DNA of 64,000 bases from Carposina sasakii (Eukaryota > Arthropoda > Insecta > Lepidoptera > Carposinidae): positions 6,324,001-6,388,000 of the forward strand of contig CP053169.1 of assembly GCA_014607495.2 (NCBI GenBank). The letters run 5' to 3'. Below the pieces are notes generated by a model that had not been told where the DNA came from, searched no databases, and worked only from the letters and a program-made list of their open reading frames with translations. This document shows, in pieces, positions 44,699-56,271 of this stretch (the first letter of the stretch is position 1; each line of letters opens with the position of its first letter). The translations under genes were made by a program, and so were the position numbers.

Positions 44699-44915
44699 CT
44701 GTGATGATGCGGCGATTTTCACTAAAACACTTCAGCTGCATCTCCTTCCGTGCATGTCGTAAGAGTCGACTAAGGAACTCGGGCGTTCTCCTAGGCTAGA
44801 AACAAACACTTATCATTTACATCTTTCCCCACTAAACGTGGCTGTGGGATCTCATTTAAGATCCTGCGTTTCTGGCAATCCCATTTTGGGAACAGAACCG
44901 TGTGTATACGAGTGT
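44699..44915 (+). mobile_element. Family A repeat (A12)
   Basis: CTGTGATGATGCGGCGATTT, CATCTCCTTCCGTGCATGTC, ACTAAACGTGGCTGTGGGAT and CCCATTTTGGGAACAGAACC. The tail GTGTATACGAGTGTAA holds an ACGAGT hexamer. Confidence 0.8.
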
Positions 44916-45789
44916 AAAAAAATATTATCCGTAACCGCTGACACCTTTGAGACCAGAGAGACCTCTTATGATCTACAAGACCTCCGATACCTCCGAGACC
45001 TCTGTTATTGTGAGAGGTCCAAGGCAAGTGGGTCCGGTCGCATTCCAATCCTCTTACTTACATTTTAGTCTTATACAGGTTGTATAAAAAATCTATTCAA
45101 GTTAGGAACATTTTTCGACACACGGATTACTATAATTTTGACCGGGATTCGGTTGGCGGATGTGAAAGCCTATATTTTTTTTACGATAGAAAACATATTC
45201 AATGCGGTAGTTTTGTATTCGTTTAATAAAGTTATTGTTATTTTATAATCTAGTCTGTCTCTTTTAGTAGTAAATTCATGTATAAACTGACCCATAAAGG
45301 TATGTTAAAAAATCACTATGTACTCGTATGAAGTTAAAATTCAGTTCATATGAAGGTATTTAGTACCCTGTATATTATACAGTTGTCTTAGAGGTTGTTA
45401 GTGGTTTCGCGGCTAGAGTCTTGTACTGTGTCTATTGTTATTTGTTCTTACATAATAAAAACTGTCTAAAAGTAATTAATGGACTTGTAGAAATATTATT
45501 TTGTTAAGTTTACAGGAATAGGATTTGTCTTTTTATTTTTTCAACAGATTTTAGATATCTAAAGGATGATGCTGTCCTTCTCTAAAACTTGATCATGAAT
45601 AGAGACAACATCAACCTCATTCTTCAGATAGGTTATCTGATCATTGAAAAATTCGGCTCTAAGTAGAAGGTTTATTTTGTATTTTTTATTTTTTAACAGT
45701 CTCTTCATTCTTTATTTATTTATCCGATAAATTCCATAACAAAATCAATTTTTATTGTAAAGACGGATATACTCATAGATATAATAACT
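44916..45789. other. Unassigned, with a family I MITE remnant
   Basis: 45553-45668 (TATCTAAAGGATGATGCTGT, CTCTAAAACTTGATCATGAA, CATTCTTCAGATAGGTTATC) is a diverged, inverted family I copy. A GA/CCT-rich purine-pyrimidine patch lies near 44950-45020. Otherwise nothing. Confidence 0.4.
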
Positions 45790-45985
45790 CCTGTGCCGAT
45801 GCAGGGCTTCACTAGAATACATCAGATGCATCTCCTTCCGTGTATTTCGTAAGCGACTAATGAACTTGGGCATTCTTTCAGGCTTATCGCCAGCAATTTG
45901 TAACTTATTATTTACATGTATCTCCACTATGATAAACATGACTGTGGAATCTCCTCTGTAATCCTGCTGTGTACATACAATAAAA
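45790..45985 (+). mobile_element. Diverged family A repeat (A13)
   Basis: CCTGTGCCGATGCAGGGCTT, CACTAGAATACATCAGATGC and CTGTGGAATCTCCTCTGTAA; the 3' portion is decayed. A minus-strand ORF over it is incidental. Confidence 0.75.
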
Positions 45986-47893
45986 TGGTCTATGTTATGC
46001 ATACTCGTATATGTGTATACTTTTGGGTAAAGCATATTATCACACCAACAGGTACAAAGATAACCATCATACCTTATTAGTATGGATGTAATATTTCTCA
46101 CGTGAGACAGGCGACGGCGGGCGCCCACATAAACTGTTCCCGAGTGGGTTTACTAGCGTGAAGCGTTGTTTATTTGATTAGAAATTACTACAGGTACCTT
46201 AGACAGATATAAAATAGTTTTCTGATTTAAGTTTTCCCCTTTTTTATGTTTTTATAGTGCTTCCGATTGTTTCTTGTATTGTAAAGTGACTCCTCAGCAA
46301 CTTCTGTTTCTAGCAATAGCAGCACCATTTTAAGAGTCCAAACCTTCCCTGAACCTACACAAATATACACAGAAGAATTCGTCTAAAACATCGTTATCTT
46401 CGTGTTTTAGCGAAATGAACGCTTACAGCAATCCATTAGATACCTAAATAACGTATTATGTCCATCTAAAAAAGCGTCAACATAATTCTATCTAATTTCC
46501 TACGAATACTTACAACTGTACCTATGAACCTACCTACTTTACATAGCCGAATTTTCGGCTTTACGTAACTTTATAAAGCGGAGCATATTAGCACTGATAT
46601 GTAAAGTGATATTAGCGTATATTTCTGAACACTTGTTAAGAAGAAACGGATCCAGTGTAAGCATCAACTCTATCTACATACTCGTACCTAGACTAGTGCC
46701 GCCCATGACTTCGTTCGTCTAAACTTAATAATTCCGTTAAAATATTGGACACAAGTTTCAGATCTCAGAGGCCAACAACGGTTTAGGCTGTGCGTTGATC
46801 CGTCTTTCAGGATAAAGCAGTTTATATGAAAAGATAATGTCAGAACCCATTGAACCTCTAAAACTCGCACACTGTGCCCATTGTTACCCTGTTTTTTTCT
46901 CTATTTCTCCTATTCAATTTAGGAGGGAGAATGATCACTCAGAATGAAAAAAAAAGTAGAGATTCATGTAGGGATGAACGTTGAAATTATAACATTATAA
47001 TATTTAATTTTAAACATTTAATATTTCAAATTAACTTTTCAATTTTAAATCATGCTCACAGATTTGTTATAGATTTGTTATGTCTGCTTCTACAATAAAA
47101 AAAACATTAAAAACTGTAACTGGTAAACCTTAGATTTTCTAGGTGAAGCAACCGTAATTACAATAAGCTGTATTCAACCATTACAATAGCTGATATTTTC
47201 AATGCATACCTTTAAGATTTGAGGTCACATGTATAATGTATATGCAAATCTGCATGACGGATAACTTTAGGTATTCGGGTTGACTCGAGGACGAAAGCCT
47301 GCTATTAGTGATTATTAAACATCATTAACATACCTATTTGGAGATACCTTTGTGCCAGAAGGCTGTGGTAAGAGTTATTTGTGCGAGTTTCTCCCATTTT
47401 GTCTTATCTACATCATCTTACTATGATTTCTGCCTAACTCATTATTAAGAATGAAACTGATATTGTTTAATTAATTATGTAAGTACTAATAATAATATTT
47501 AATAGTCGGTTGCCTGTTTGATACCAACAATTATATACTGCTTGGCTATTATGCACATAAAAGTCTAATATAACACAACAACATAATACAACCTATACAA
47601 AAACAACATAATATAATACAACTTGTATATCTACATTTTTGTCATAAAAGTAAATATTTGGTAGATAAAAACAAAGTCAAAAGCGTCTCCTGGATCCGTA
47701 CAAAGTAGGAAGCCAGTGCCTATACATTAATTTAAATATCATTTTCAATCGAAGTATGAATTACTTATGCATTCAGGAAAAGCACAATGGGTTCGTAAGG
47801 AATTATATTAACACTTCAGTTGCATTATGCCTCCTATAGCTTCCTATAAGGCTCTTTGAGCGCTTTCAATTAGCTGTTTGTTACATTCATATA
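45986..47893. other. Unassigned AT-rich sequence
   Basis: No repeat of the listed families and no exon were recognised. Confidence 0.4.
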
Positions 47894-48260
47894 CAGGATG
47901 TTTTTTTTGTGGCCACCTTTAACGAAGGGTGCGTACTCTATACATAAAATAAAGTAAGTTTATGCCAAAAAAAATGCTGGGAAAAAAAAAATTAATTACT
48001 TGATCTGGCGAAATTTATAGTGTCTAGTGTTTATGCTAGTTTATTTATAGACAAATATTAATTATTTCTCGTGAAAAAATCTTGCTACGTGCGTCTATGT
48101 GCATTTATGCAGAAAAACGCAGTCTATTTACTCAACTTTGGACCCTAATATTTTGGAAACCACACACTTCCCAGGTATGCTTCCATGGAGAAAAATGATC
48201 GTGATGATGAGGAGATTCCGTAGTTTTCGGGAACGTTGACGACCAAAAATCACCTTGCAG
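47894..48260 (+). mobile_element. Family C MITE, near full length
   Basis: CAGGATGTTTTTTTTGTGGC preceded by TA; CTTTAACGAAGGGTGCGTAC, CAACTTTGGACCCTAATATT and GGGAACGTTGACGACCAAAA follow. The right terminus reads CACCTTGCAG, a mutated CACCCTGTA. Confidence 0.75.
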
Positions 48261-48277
48261 ACATATAAATACGAATG

Positions 48278-48412
48278 TGTTGTACTACCACGTTTTGCAT
48301 CACGCGGACTGATGTGATCAGTTGTAAGTTGCTAGCTTAGCCCGAGACATTTCTCGAATTCCTTAGTCGACGAAAGTGATGCAGTTGATGTATTCTAGTG
48401 TAATCCTGATTT
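48278..48412 (-). mobile_element. Family A repeat fragment (A14)
   Basis: GATGTGATCAGTTGTAAGTT, CGAATTCCTTAGTCGACGAA and TGATGCAGTTGATGTATTCT, inverted family A order with a deletion; directly follows the C element. Confidence 0.65.
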
Positions 48413-48861
48413 TTATACATCACGTGTTTTTCCGTTTATGTAAAAAATTAAGACGGCGTGTATCAACAAACAACATGTAAACTGTGATTATACATGAGCC
48501 TTACCGTTTTGGGAGGAGATCCACTAACCTTCCATCTTCTAGGAATATTCCTAGTCACCTAAACTACAGTAAAACCAGTACCTTAGAGTACACACGGCGG
48601 GGCTTATCTCAACTGGTTCCTTAAACTATTGGTTACAAGCAACGGTCCGTTTCACGTTAACGGTATGCACCTAATAGAAAATATATTTTATCACGCCTCT
48701 ACATTTGGTGGTGACCCTAATTTGGGATCAAAATGATGATACGTTCGTGTGGAATGATCATTAGTATTTTGGGAAACCAAATTAACTAATATGGAGTAAA
48801 CTAATGCGTTGACCCCAAATATTTTAGGTAGGTAAAGCTACAGAAAATTAGCAAATGCTCT
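48413..48861. other. Unassigned sequence
   Basis: Nothing supported. Confidence 0.4.
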
Positions 48862-49192
48862 GTACTGATGCGGGGCTTCACTAGATTACATCAACTGATG
48901 TAGGTGCATGGGGTAAGAATCGAACTCAGGTGCATTTTATTAATGAAATTGTATTAGGCGTTACAATTCGGAGGTTTTCGGAAGAATTGGTTTCAGTTAT
49001 GAGTTATCAGATCCGAGGGTCAGTGGAGGGTGTAGGGCCCGGTGGTGGGCGCACCCATAGTGTGCATTTTATTTATCAACCTGCAACTTGTCGCTATTCT
49101 TTTATATCTGGCCACGCCTGTGCTAAACGTGGCGATCTCCTTCGTGATCCTGCAGTTCTCCCCATTTTGCGAACACAGACGTGTGTATTAAT
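48862..49192 (+). mobile_element. Family A repeat (A15) split by a family L insertion
   Basis: CTGTACTGATGCGGGGCTTC and CACTAGATTACATCAACTGA, then the insertion, then CAACCTGCAACTTGTCGCTA, GTGCTAAACGTGGCGATCTC and GATCCTGCAGTTCTCCCCAT. Confidence 0.75.
48943..49062 (+). mobile_element. Family L element, copy 2, with 12-bp flanking repeats
   Basis: The left end ATGAAATTGTATTAGGCGTT and the right arm (GTTATCAGATCCGAGGGTCA to GGGCGCACCCATAGTG) match family L at 23411-23660, but the facing arm is missing. The direct repeat GTGCATTTTATT lies on both sides (about 48930-48941 and 49062-49073), giving a probable 12-bp target-site duplication. Confidence 0.65.
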
Positions 49193-50010
49193 ATTCCTAT
49201 AGTAGGTACCTAATGTAAATGTAATGTTAATTTGATTTGAATTTTCTACTAGAATTGTATTTACAAGAACTGGATGACTTTACACCCAAAGTTTGGCTAC
49301 ATTTTATGTATAATATTCACACATTAAAATTTAACTCTTCTATGCTGCTCTACCTACCAAGTTTTGCAATTTTTTAATTTTCATAATCCTTGAAACATTG
49401 TAATTAAACTTCTGTTTACAAATGCTGCAAAATTCTTATTTTCCTAGATCGTGACGATAAAATAGATTAAAAAAAGCAGTGTTTGGCCAAACCACGTCTA
49501 CCGTTCATGACTGGCTTGATGTATCATAGATTAGATACACTAATTAATCACAGAATAGGCAAGATAAAAAGAACTGGGTGAATAGATACCTACAGATCTT
49601 TTGAAAGATGATCTATAATATTGCCACATAAGAATTAATTATGAAATTAAGCTTTTTGTGCATATTACTAAATTAGTTTCATAAGTATTTATTGAATTGA
49701 TTTACTGACTTTACAATTTATTGCGTGCGATTTATAAGCAGATGTTTGAAAAGGCGATAATTTTAAATTACCGCTATGTGTAAGAGTAGGAACATTTAAT
49801 TATTTAATTTTAGCTCTTAATCAAAGTCAACTTCAAAATTATAATTTATGATAATGGCTGGGAAAATTATTTAGGGATGTATATTTTATTAGTAAAAATC
49901 TAGATAAATGTAGCAGAATTTAATTATTTTTTCATTAAATTTATATAGCTCATTACGTCACACTGCAGGGCAAACACCCGCACCCTTATTGCCTAACACG
50001 CAAAAGCAAA
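49193..50010. other. Unassigned AT-rich sequence
   Basis: Nothing supported. Confidence 0.4.
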
Positions 50011-50128
50011 GCGATAGCGAAAATTGTACAAAAATCGCTGATTGCTTGTCAAATTCGTATTACGTAAAATTAATTTCAAAGGAACTTTTACAGTTCAAGG
50101 TGAATACTGTACAATTTTCGCTATCGCA
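50011..50128. repeat. Fold-back sequence with 20-bp perfect arms (family H)
   Basis: GCGATAGCGAAAATTGTACA (50011-50030) is the exact inverse of 50109-50128, with a 78-nt loop. The outer flanks (GCTTCGGCTATGCTAATGC) extend the similarity imperfectly. Probably a MITE; no second full copy was found. Confidence 0.6.
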
Positions 50129-50199
50129 TCGCTTCGGCTATGCTAATGCAAATTCAAAATTTAAAATCAGAGGGCCGTCCAAATCCAGAACTGCCCCCC

Positions 50200-50356
50200 T
50201 AGCATGACCGACCAAGCATCATGGATATCGTATCGTAAGATATCGTATCGTCTCTATACAAAATTCAACTTGGCGGCTTTATTTATTTTGACAGTATTTT
50301 GACAGGATAAATGTCGATAAATCGGTTTATCATATTGTGTTTCGCAGGTCATGCTA
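50200..50356. mobile_element. MITE (family N), copy 2, full length
   Basis: Ends AGCATGACC and GGTCATGCT are inverted. The interior matches 2150-2272, with an additional duplicated TATCGTATCG block near 50228-50250. Confidence 0.65.
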
Positions 50357-50360
50357 CTTG

Positions 50361-50470
50361 AGCTGAAGGATAAAGTTTATATCATCTCTCTCTCATTAAT
50401 CAAGTTTTAGAGAAAGACATCATCAAATTTATTCATCAGTTAGAACTATTTGCCTATTGTAAAAACTGCA
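50361..50470. mobile_element. Family I MITE remnant
   Basis: GCTGAAGGATAAAGTTTATA, CAAGTTTTAGAGAAAGACAT and TTCATCAGTTAGAAC mirror the inner stem of 17783-17980. Confidence 0.45.
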
Positions 50471-51301
50471 CTAAATAAAGAAGAACTACATGTCTCCCAA
50501 AGGACTGTCGCTTCTGAAAAGTTAATAAGTGTTTAATCTATATTAGCACCGAGAATAACGGGCGAGGTCGATGACATAGTCCTGCGTTCACGCATACCTA
50601 ACAGATACCTAGCATTTCCTACATGTTTGTAATAATTAAGTAAAAACTCAAGGTATACCAGCCTTTTTAATGCGTGCCTACAAGAACATTCTAACATAAA
50701 TAATTTTATATATTTCATTCATATACTTACCTAAATCCCTAAGGTCTTATGTCGTGGGTACTAAGCAAAAGTTTTTTTTCCAAACTCCAATTTGGGGAAT
50801 CTTAATTACAAACAACACAATTTATATATTCGAAATGAAGAGACCATTGAATGGAATGTCCGATGACCGTATTAAAGGGTCCATATTATCGGTATACGTA
50901 CTTCTCCTAGCATGCGGACAGAGTCGCATGGAATATTTAGTCAAACTTGTCAACGAAAATTAACCTCCTAAAACGTTTAAAAATTCCATTCACACAACAA
51001 TATCTCAATTTTGATATAAACTTTCTCCGGCGCAAATAAAACATAATAATCACGTAATATTTCAAAAGCTATACCACCCGCAGCTTTAAAAGGAAAAGGT
51101 AATAAACACCAAATATCTGTCCTCGAAATAAGGTTTTATGTAAGTGTCCACTTCACCTGCAGGTTGGGTGAAAGTGGTGAACTGGTGACACATACCACCT
51201 GATGGAAACTGGCGGCCGCACCTTGGAAAGGCATCTCAAACAACAGTAGGTTTACTTTTAGCGCAGTTGGCTAAGTGGTAGTTTATCGAAACGTTTATTA
51301 A
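50471..51301. other. Mostly unassigned; family S fragment
   Basis: 50722-50766 (CTAAATCCCTAAGGTCTTAT, GTCGTGGGTACTAAG) is the inverted tail of the tRNA-SINE at 15552-15781. A GC-richer patch around 51150-51230 is unidentified. Confidence 0.4.
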
Positions 51302-51393
51302 ATAAGCTCGGCTAAATGTGGCTGTAGAATATCGTACATGATCCTGCAGTTCTGACTCTTTCTAGGAAACATAGCCGTGTATGTATGTATGTA
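51302..51393 (+). mobile_element. Family A 3' fragment (A16)
   Basis: CTCGGCTAAATGTGGCTGTA, ATGATCCTGCAGTTCTGACT and AACATAGCCGTGTATGTATG. Confidence 0.65.
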
Positions 51394-51799
51394 TATGTTC
51401 TTCAATAAGCTCAAGTCTGAAATAAAACTATTAGGACCACCATTAGCATTTTTGAAATGATTAGTTTAAAAATCAAAATCAAAGGCTACCACACTAAAAA
51501 ACCCGATTATTTTTATCCTGAAAACGGAGTACTTAGATAATCTCAAAGAGTCCTCCTAGTGCACCTAACTGTAATGCCTAATCTAGATTCAGGAAACGTT
51601 CTAGCCTTGGATAAGATAAGGCGTGTTTATGTACTAAGCCTACTATACTCGTAATTATTGTAGACAGGTACAAGTGGTTTAACATCAGCTCCTAATTTTT
51701 GGATCTATCCACATAGCACCTAATGGAAAGAACTCCAAATTTTCTAATGTGTCTGGATATTTTTATGGCTAATGATCATCATTACGGCTAGGTATATTA
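51394..51799. other. Unassigned sequence
   Basis: Nothing supported before the RTE duplication at 51800. Confidence 0.4.
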
Positions 51800-51810
51800 T
51801 ACCTTCATAT

Positions 51811-53285
51811 CATCATCATCATCATTTACAGCCCTGAGAAGTCCACTGTTGGACATAGGCCTCCCCCAACAACCTCCATTCCGACCGGTCGGAAGCAGCC
51901 TGCATCCAACCGACGCCCGCAACCTTGGCCAGGTCATCCGTCCACCTCGCGGGTGGCCTTCCCACGCTGCGCTTGCCGATACATGGTATCCACTCTAGAA
52001 CTTTCCGACTCCATCGGCCATCAGTTCTTCGAGCTATGTGCCCTGCCCATTGCCACTTCAGCTTGCTGGACCGTTCAGCTATGTCGGTGATCTTTGTACG
52101 TCTGCGGATCTCCTCATTTCTGATTCGATCACGCAGAGAGATCCCAAGCATAGCTCTCTCCATCGCTCGCTGTGCGATCCTGAGCTTTTTTATGAGGCAC
52201 ATAGTTAGAGACCACGTCTCGGCACCGTAGGTCATCACTGGCAGCACGCACTGGTTGAACACCTTCGTCTTTAAGGACTGGGGTATCTTGGACACAAATA
52301 AGCTTCGTAGTTTCCCGAACGCTGCCCAGCCGAGTTGGATTCGCCGAGTTACCTCCTTCTCAAAGTTGGACTTACCTAGTTTGACCGTCTGTCCCAGGTA
52401 AACATACTCGTCAACAACTTCAAGCATCGAGCTCCCAACCAGTACAGGAGTGGGCGGCACATGGACGTTCGACATGATCTTCGTCTTGTCCATGTTCATC
52501 TTCAGGCCCACTTGTTGGGAGACTCGATTGAGGCCATCGAGCATTGTGCTTAGATCCTTCAGCGATTCTGCCATGACCACGATGTCGTCTGCGAACCGAA
52601 GGTGAGTGATGTATTCGCCATTGATATTGATGCCGAGTCCTTTCCATTCGAGAAGCTTAAAGGCGTCTTCCACTGCATTGGTGAAGAGCTTCGGAGAAAT
52701 AACATCTCCTTGTCTCACTCCCCTCTGCAAGGAAATCGGCTCAGTGCTCCGCTCCTGTACTCGTACTGACATGGTGGCATTGCTGTATAAACACTTCAGC
52801 ACTTCGATATATCGATGGTCAATATGGCACCGCTGGAGAGACCGCAACACTGCCCATGTCTCGATCGAATCAAAGGCCTTCTCATAGTCTACGAACGCTA
52901 GGCATAGTGGCCGATTATACTCTTCCGTTTTTTGTATAATCTGCCGTAGCGTGTGGATATGATCTATGGTACTAAACCCTTTTCGGAAACCGGCTTGTTC
53001 GGGAGGCTGGAAGTCATCAAACCTGCGAGCAAGACGATTCGTGATTACCCTTGAAAACAACTTGTAGACATGGCTCAGAAACGAGATGGGTCTATAGTTC
53101 TTCAGCAAGGCTTTATCGCCTTTTTTAAAGAACAGCACCACCACACTTCTGTTCCATGCTTCCGGCGTTACCCCTTCGAGCAGGACGGAATTGAAGAGCC
53201 TTTGGAGGACCTTCAGTACCGGAGTTCCACCCGCTCTTAGAAGCTCTGATGTAATTCCATCGTCGCCCGGCGCTTTGTATGTTTT
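51811..53285 (-). mobile_element. 5'-truncated RTE-clade non-LTR retrotransposon
   Basis: 1475 bp flanked by the perfect 11-bp duplication TACCTTCATAT (51800-51810, 53286-53296). The minus-strand 3' end is GACTTCTCAGGGCTGTAAAT followed by GATGATGATG, the short-UTR, trinucleotide-tail layout of RTE elements. The endonuclease and the start of the RT are absent, so it arrived dead on insertion. The perfect duplication and uninterrupted frame imply it is recent. Confidence 0.93.
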
Positions 53286-53294
53286 TACCTTCAT
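51822..53294 (-). CDS. Reverse transcriptase domain of an RTE LINE (partial ORF)
   Basis: 490 codons without a stop. Order of motifs: KAPGDDGI (7-14), FFKKGDKALLKNYRPIS (55-71), QAGFRKGFSTIDH (100-112), motif A AFVDYEKAFD (133-142) with the catalytic Asp, motif B RGVRQGDVISP (191-201), motif C FADD (234-237) with the catalytic Asp pair, MNMDKTKIM (267-274), EYVYLGQ (296-302), then a C-terminal part with WAGHIARRTDGRW (417-428) and GRPPARWTDDL (445-455). All catalytic residues are present. The first residues (MKV) are encoded by the flanking duplication, not by the element, so this start is accidental; the native N-terminal endonuclease is missing. The stop codon falls in the TGA-repeat tail. 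The protein would copy RTE RNA at a genomic nick; alone it should be inactive for lack of the endonuclease. Confidence 0.92.
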   Translation of the reverse strand: MKVKTYKAPGDDGITSELLRAGGTPVLKVLQRLFNSVLLEGVTPEAWNRSVVVLFFKKGDKALLKNYRPISFLSHVYKLFSRVITNRLARRFDDFQPPEQAGFRKGFSTIDHIHTLRQIIQKTEEYNRPLCLAFVDYEKAFDSIETWAVLRSLQRCHIDHRYIEVLKCLYSNATMSVRVQERSTEPISLQRGVRQGDVISPKLFTNAVEDAFKLLEWKGLGININGEYITHLRFADDIVVMAESLKDLSTMLDGLNRVSQQVGLKMNMDKTKIMSNVHVPPTPVLVGSSMLEVVDEYVYLGQTVKLGKSNFEKEVTRRIQLGWAAFGKLRSLFVSKIPQSLKTKVFNQCVLPVMTYGAETWSLTMCLIKKLRIAQRAMERAMLGISLRDRIRNEEIRRRTKITDIAERSSKLKWQWAGHIARRTDGRWSRKVLEWIPCIGKRSVGRPPARWTDDLAKVAGVGWMQAASDRSEWRLLGEAYVQQWTSQGCK

Positions 53295-53442
53295 ATGTTT
53301 TTACAAATTTTAACATGTTTAGGCTAAATTAATACTGCCTAAATTTGACAGATATTCTATACATTTTGCTGTAAAATGTCATTTGTGAATAATAACTCCA
53401 TTTCTATGAGAAAACTTTAGATGTGGTTTTGTAATAACACCG

Positions 53443-53835
53443 TAAGGGTGCTTTTCCACCAGAGATGAGCTATGCTACGTTGCTATGGATGCGTTTGATA
53501 TCCACCAATCATATTCATTGGTGCACATAGCTAAGCACTGGTGGAAACGGATATAACTAAGATATATTTTTTATATGAAAGGATGCGTGCTATGGATGTG
53601 TGCTATAAATGCGTGCTATGGATGCGTGCTTCCCTACTATCGGTACATCGCATAGCTCGAGCTGCGCATCTTTCTCGTGCAGCTTCTTTGCGGCGCCGGC
53701 GGCGCATCCACATAGCGCATCTTCCTCACGCAGCTACATAGGCATTGGTGGAAACTGTCACATATTTTCGTAGAGTAGATTTCACATCTTCGCAGCATAG
53801 CTGCATAGTATATCTCTGTTGGAAAAGCAGTCTTA
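53443..53835. mobile_element. MITE (family F), copy 2, full length
   Basis: Ends TAAGGGTGCTTTTCCACCAG and, inverted, TAAGACTGCTTTTCCAACAG give TIRs that continue through AGAGAT. The interior has a four-fold GTGCTATGGATGC-like tandem (about 53580-53632) and is GC-rich. No transposase. Confidence 0.75.
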
Positions 53836-55573
53836 CTAATAAAAAAAATACATATCATAAGATACACTGTTTAATATGACAGACATTTCATATATTTTGC
53901 CATCAAAAGCGGGTGTATCTTTACACACGGGCTATTATTATATTATAGCACCGTGTATTTATCAAGAAATCTGCGTATTTCCCGATCTATAGTGATAACA
54001 CAATTATACTGTTGTACTAAAATCCCTATGTACAGTAAAATAACATCATTATTTTTTAAATTAAGATTATTCCTCAAATAGGGTTACTATAAAAAATCTA
54101 TTTTAGGTCAAACGTGCACCAATCGATAATCACTTTTATGGCCATAGATTCAAACGTAACTAAACTCGCCATCGACACTGTAAACTATAATTTTAGGTGT
54201 CATAATAACAGCAATTACGGTTTTAATAGCATATCTACATAGTACGGGGAATGCGTTTTTGTGCGTGCTTTGGCATGGTCGAGATTTGAACCTTGGACCA
54301 GTTGTTATTATACCTCTATGCGCGCGTGTGCAATCGGCATGCAACATTTTTTGTGGAAGGTCAGCAAAACAAATTGTGCTGTGTGAAATTTTTCAGGTCT
54401 ATTTTCATTATGAGCAAGAATTAATTTGGCTTTACTTGATCATTTATAAAATTTATTGTCTGTCAGATTTTATAACAGAATGCAGCTACATTATGAGGAC
54501 TTTTGATTCACTATTTAATTTATCACAAACAAAGAAAAGATTTTTTTTTCCTATTATGTGTTTTCATTATTAGGTACCTAGTTAAATTATTTTACATCGG
54601 TAAGATGATTCAATTTAATAAAACAATATTTTAAAACAAACCGTAATTAATCTACAGTACTTACTCAAAGATACGACACATTTTCGAGATAACAAGTTAG
54701 ATACTTTTTTGCCGACGTTACATCTACAAGCTGGTGTAAATTTCACAACCGTACTCTAATGGTCGTGTGGGCCACAGTGATAATAAAAATAACACGAGTT
54801 ACAACTTATTATAGTTAAAAAATAAATAATTTAGGGGTATGAATGAAGGACCAAAAACTAGCGTTACGCTACCATGTTTGTTACCGGTTAAAAAATTTAA
54901 ATTAAACAGCGACATAACTGACAATGATGTAGGTATCTCAAACCTTCTAATTTACTAATGATTTAGGGCAAATTGTTTGATCAGTACCTTAGTTATATAT
55001 TTATTTATACATTTCAATTACTAATTGAATCTATAAACTGCACTGTGTGTGTATTTTATTCATACCAAATGTGCATGGTTTGGTGCAAACTGAACTTATT
55101 TCCTAAGTTTGCACGGGAGCGTGTATTTGGTTGATAAAGTTTGTAAGTACGCATACATATAAACAAACTTACAAATACAAAACACACACCAACAAAGGTA
55201 TTATCTTTTAATTAAAAGATAACCAAACACCTTACAGTGTCGTAAAATATTATTAACATGATTTCTAAAGAAAATTTTTAATGTTTTTCAGAACACTTTA
55301 TAAATTAACTGCTATTTGAGTTTCCTTATCAACCTGTAGGTCTCCTTACGATACATGATTGTATGCTAATGTAGCTTATCTAAGGTCGATGACCCGATAA
55401 GTCAACCTGCTCCTGCGCAGATAAGCTCGGTTACCCAAGACCAGTTTACTTTTTTTTTGTACATATATTTGGTTTATTAAAAGTAAAAATCTCTTATTAA
55501 ATTTAACCTTCTAATTTAGCCAGAATGTAAGTACCTATTATGGTGATACTAATTATGATTTTGGTTGTTTCAG
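53836..55573. other. Unassigned, probably intronic
   Basis: A weak minus-strand B-box-like GGTTCAAATCTC near 54282 lacks a partner A box. AT-rich; no exon until the 55574 candidate. Confidence 0.4.
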
Positions 55574-55612
55574 AAAGTACCTACCGACAAAACTTGAAGT
55601 GAAATCCCGGAG
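55574..55612 (+). CDS. Candidate 39-nt microexon with full splice signals
   Basis: Branch point TACTAAT (55547-55553), acceptor TTTTGGTTGTTTCAG, 39 nt, donor GAG/GTAAGTTT. A multiple of three; in one frame it reads KYLPTKLEVKSR with split codons at both ends, the other two frames contain TGA. All spliceosomal elements are near consensus and correctly spaced, better than any other small candidate here. No neighbouring exon of the same gene was identified, so a pseudo-exon or untranslated exon remains possible. Confidence 0.45.
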
Positions 55613-55736
55613 GTAAGTTTAAAAAAAAAAAACTATTAGAGTGCATCAATTATCATCCAAATTACACAACATAAACATTATTATTAAGTATTTTATCTTG
55701 ACTAAAATACATCTAACTTTGTGTAAATATAAAATA

Positions 55737-55921
55737 CTAGACGGTACCCGTGACTTCGTCCGCGTAGACTAGTAGAATATAGCCTATGTCCTCCGTACTC
55801 CCAAACTCACAGGAAGGTATCTGAATTAAAGAAATTCAAGAAGTAAAATTAGTAAATTAACCGTGAAGACGTAATTAGCAAACCAACAAACTTACATTCG
55901 CATTTACAATATTCTTTGGGA
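55737..55921 (-). mobile_element. Short Helitron (185 bp)
   Basis: Plus strand CTAGACGGTACCCGTGACTT is the inverted 3' end with CTAG; ACAAACTTACATTCGCATTT and ACAATATTC form the inverted 5' end. The interior has AGCCTATGTCCTCCGTACTC, as at 6304. Confidence 0.7.
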
Positions 55922-56271
55922 CTTAATAATAAAAAATAAATGCTGCCATGATGGTATTCAAAACCACTGTTTCCAATCGCGCGCGCGCAATTAAATAATT
56001 TCCATACAAGAAACTTAAACACGATTATAAAATTTGTTTACGTTTTTTTTTTGCATAAACAAATAGCAATCTTGCATGAAGCACGTTGCATGAGCAAAAA
56101 AATTAATAATGCACTTTAAACATGATGCCGAAGTAATTATTGTCTACCTTCCGACTTTCATTTAGCTTTAAAAGAAAATAAATTTAAACGTAAAACGAAT
56201 TAATGTTACAGGTGTTCAGTATGTTGATTTTAGTTAAATGCGTATTGATATTATAATAATACTAGTGGACG

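Noticed and set aside
45745..46128. 127-codon minus-strand ORF
   Set aside because: Antisense to family A repeat A13; no domain.
50725..50752. Apparent minus-strand exon between TTTTGCTTAG and GTAAGTATAT
   Set aside because: All three frames contain stops, and the sequence is the tail of the tRNA-SINE also seen at 15717 and 63580.
51925..52887. Plus-strand ORFs over the RTE element
   Set aside because: Antisense shadows of the reverse transcriptase frame.
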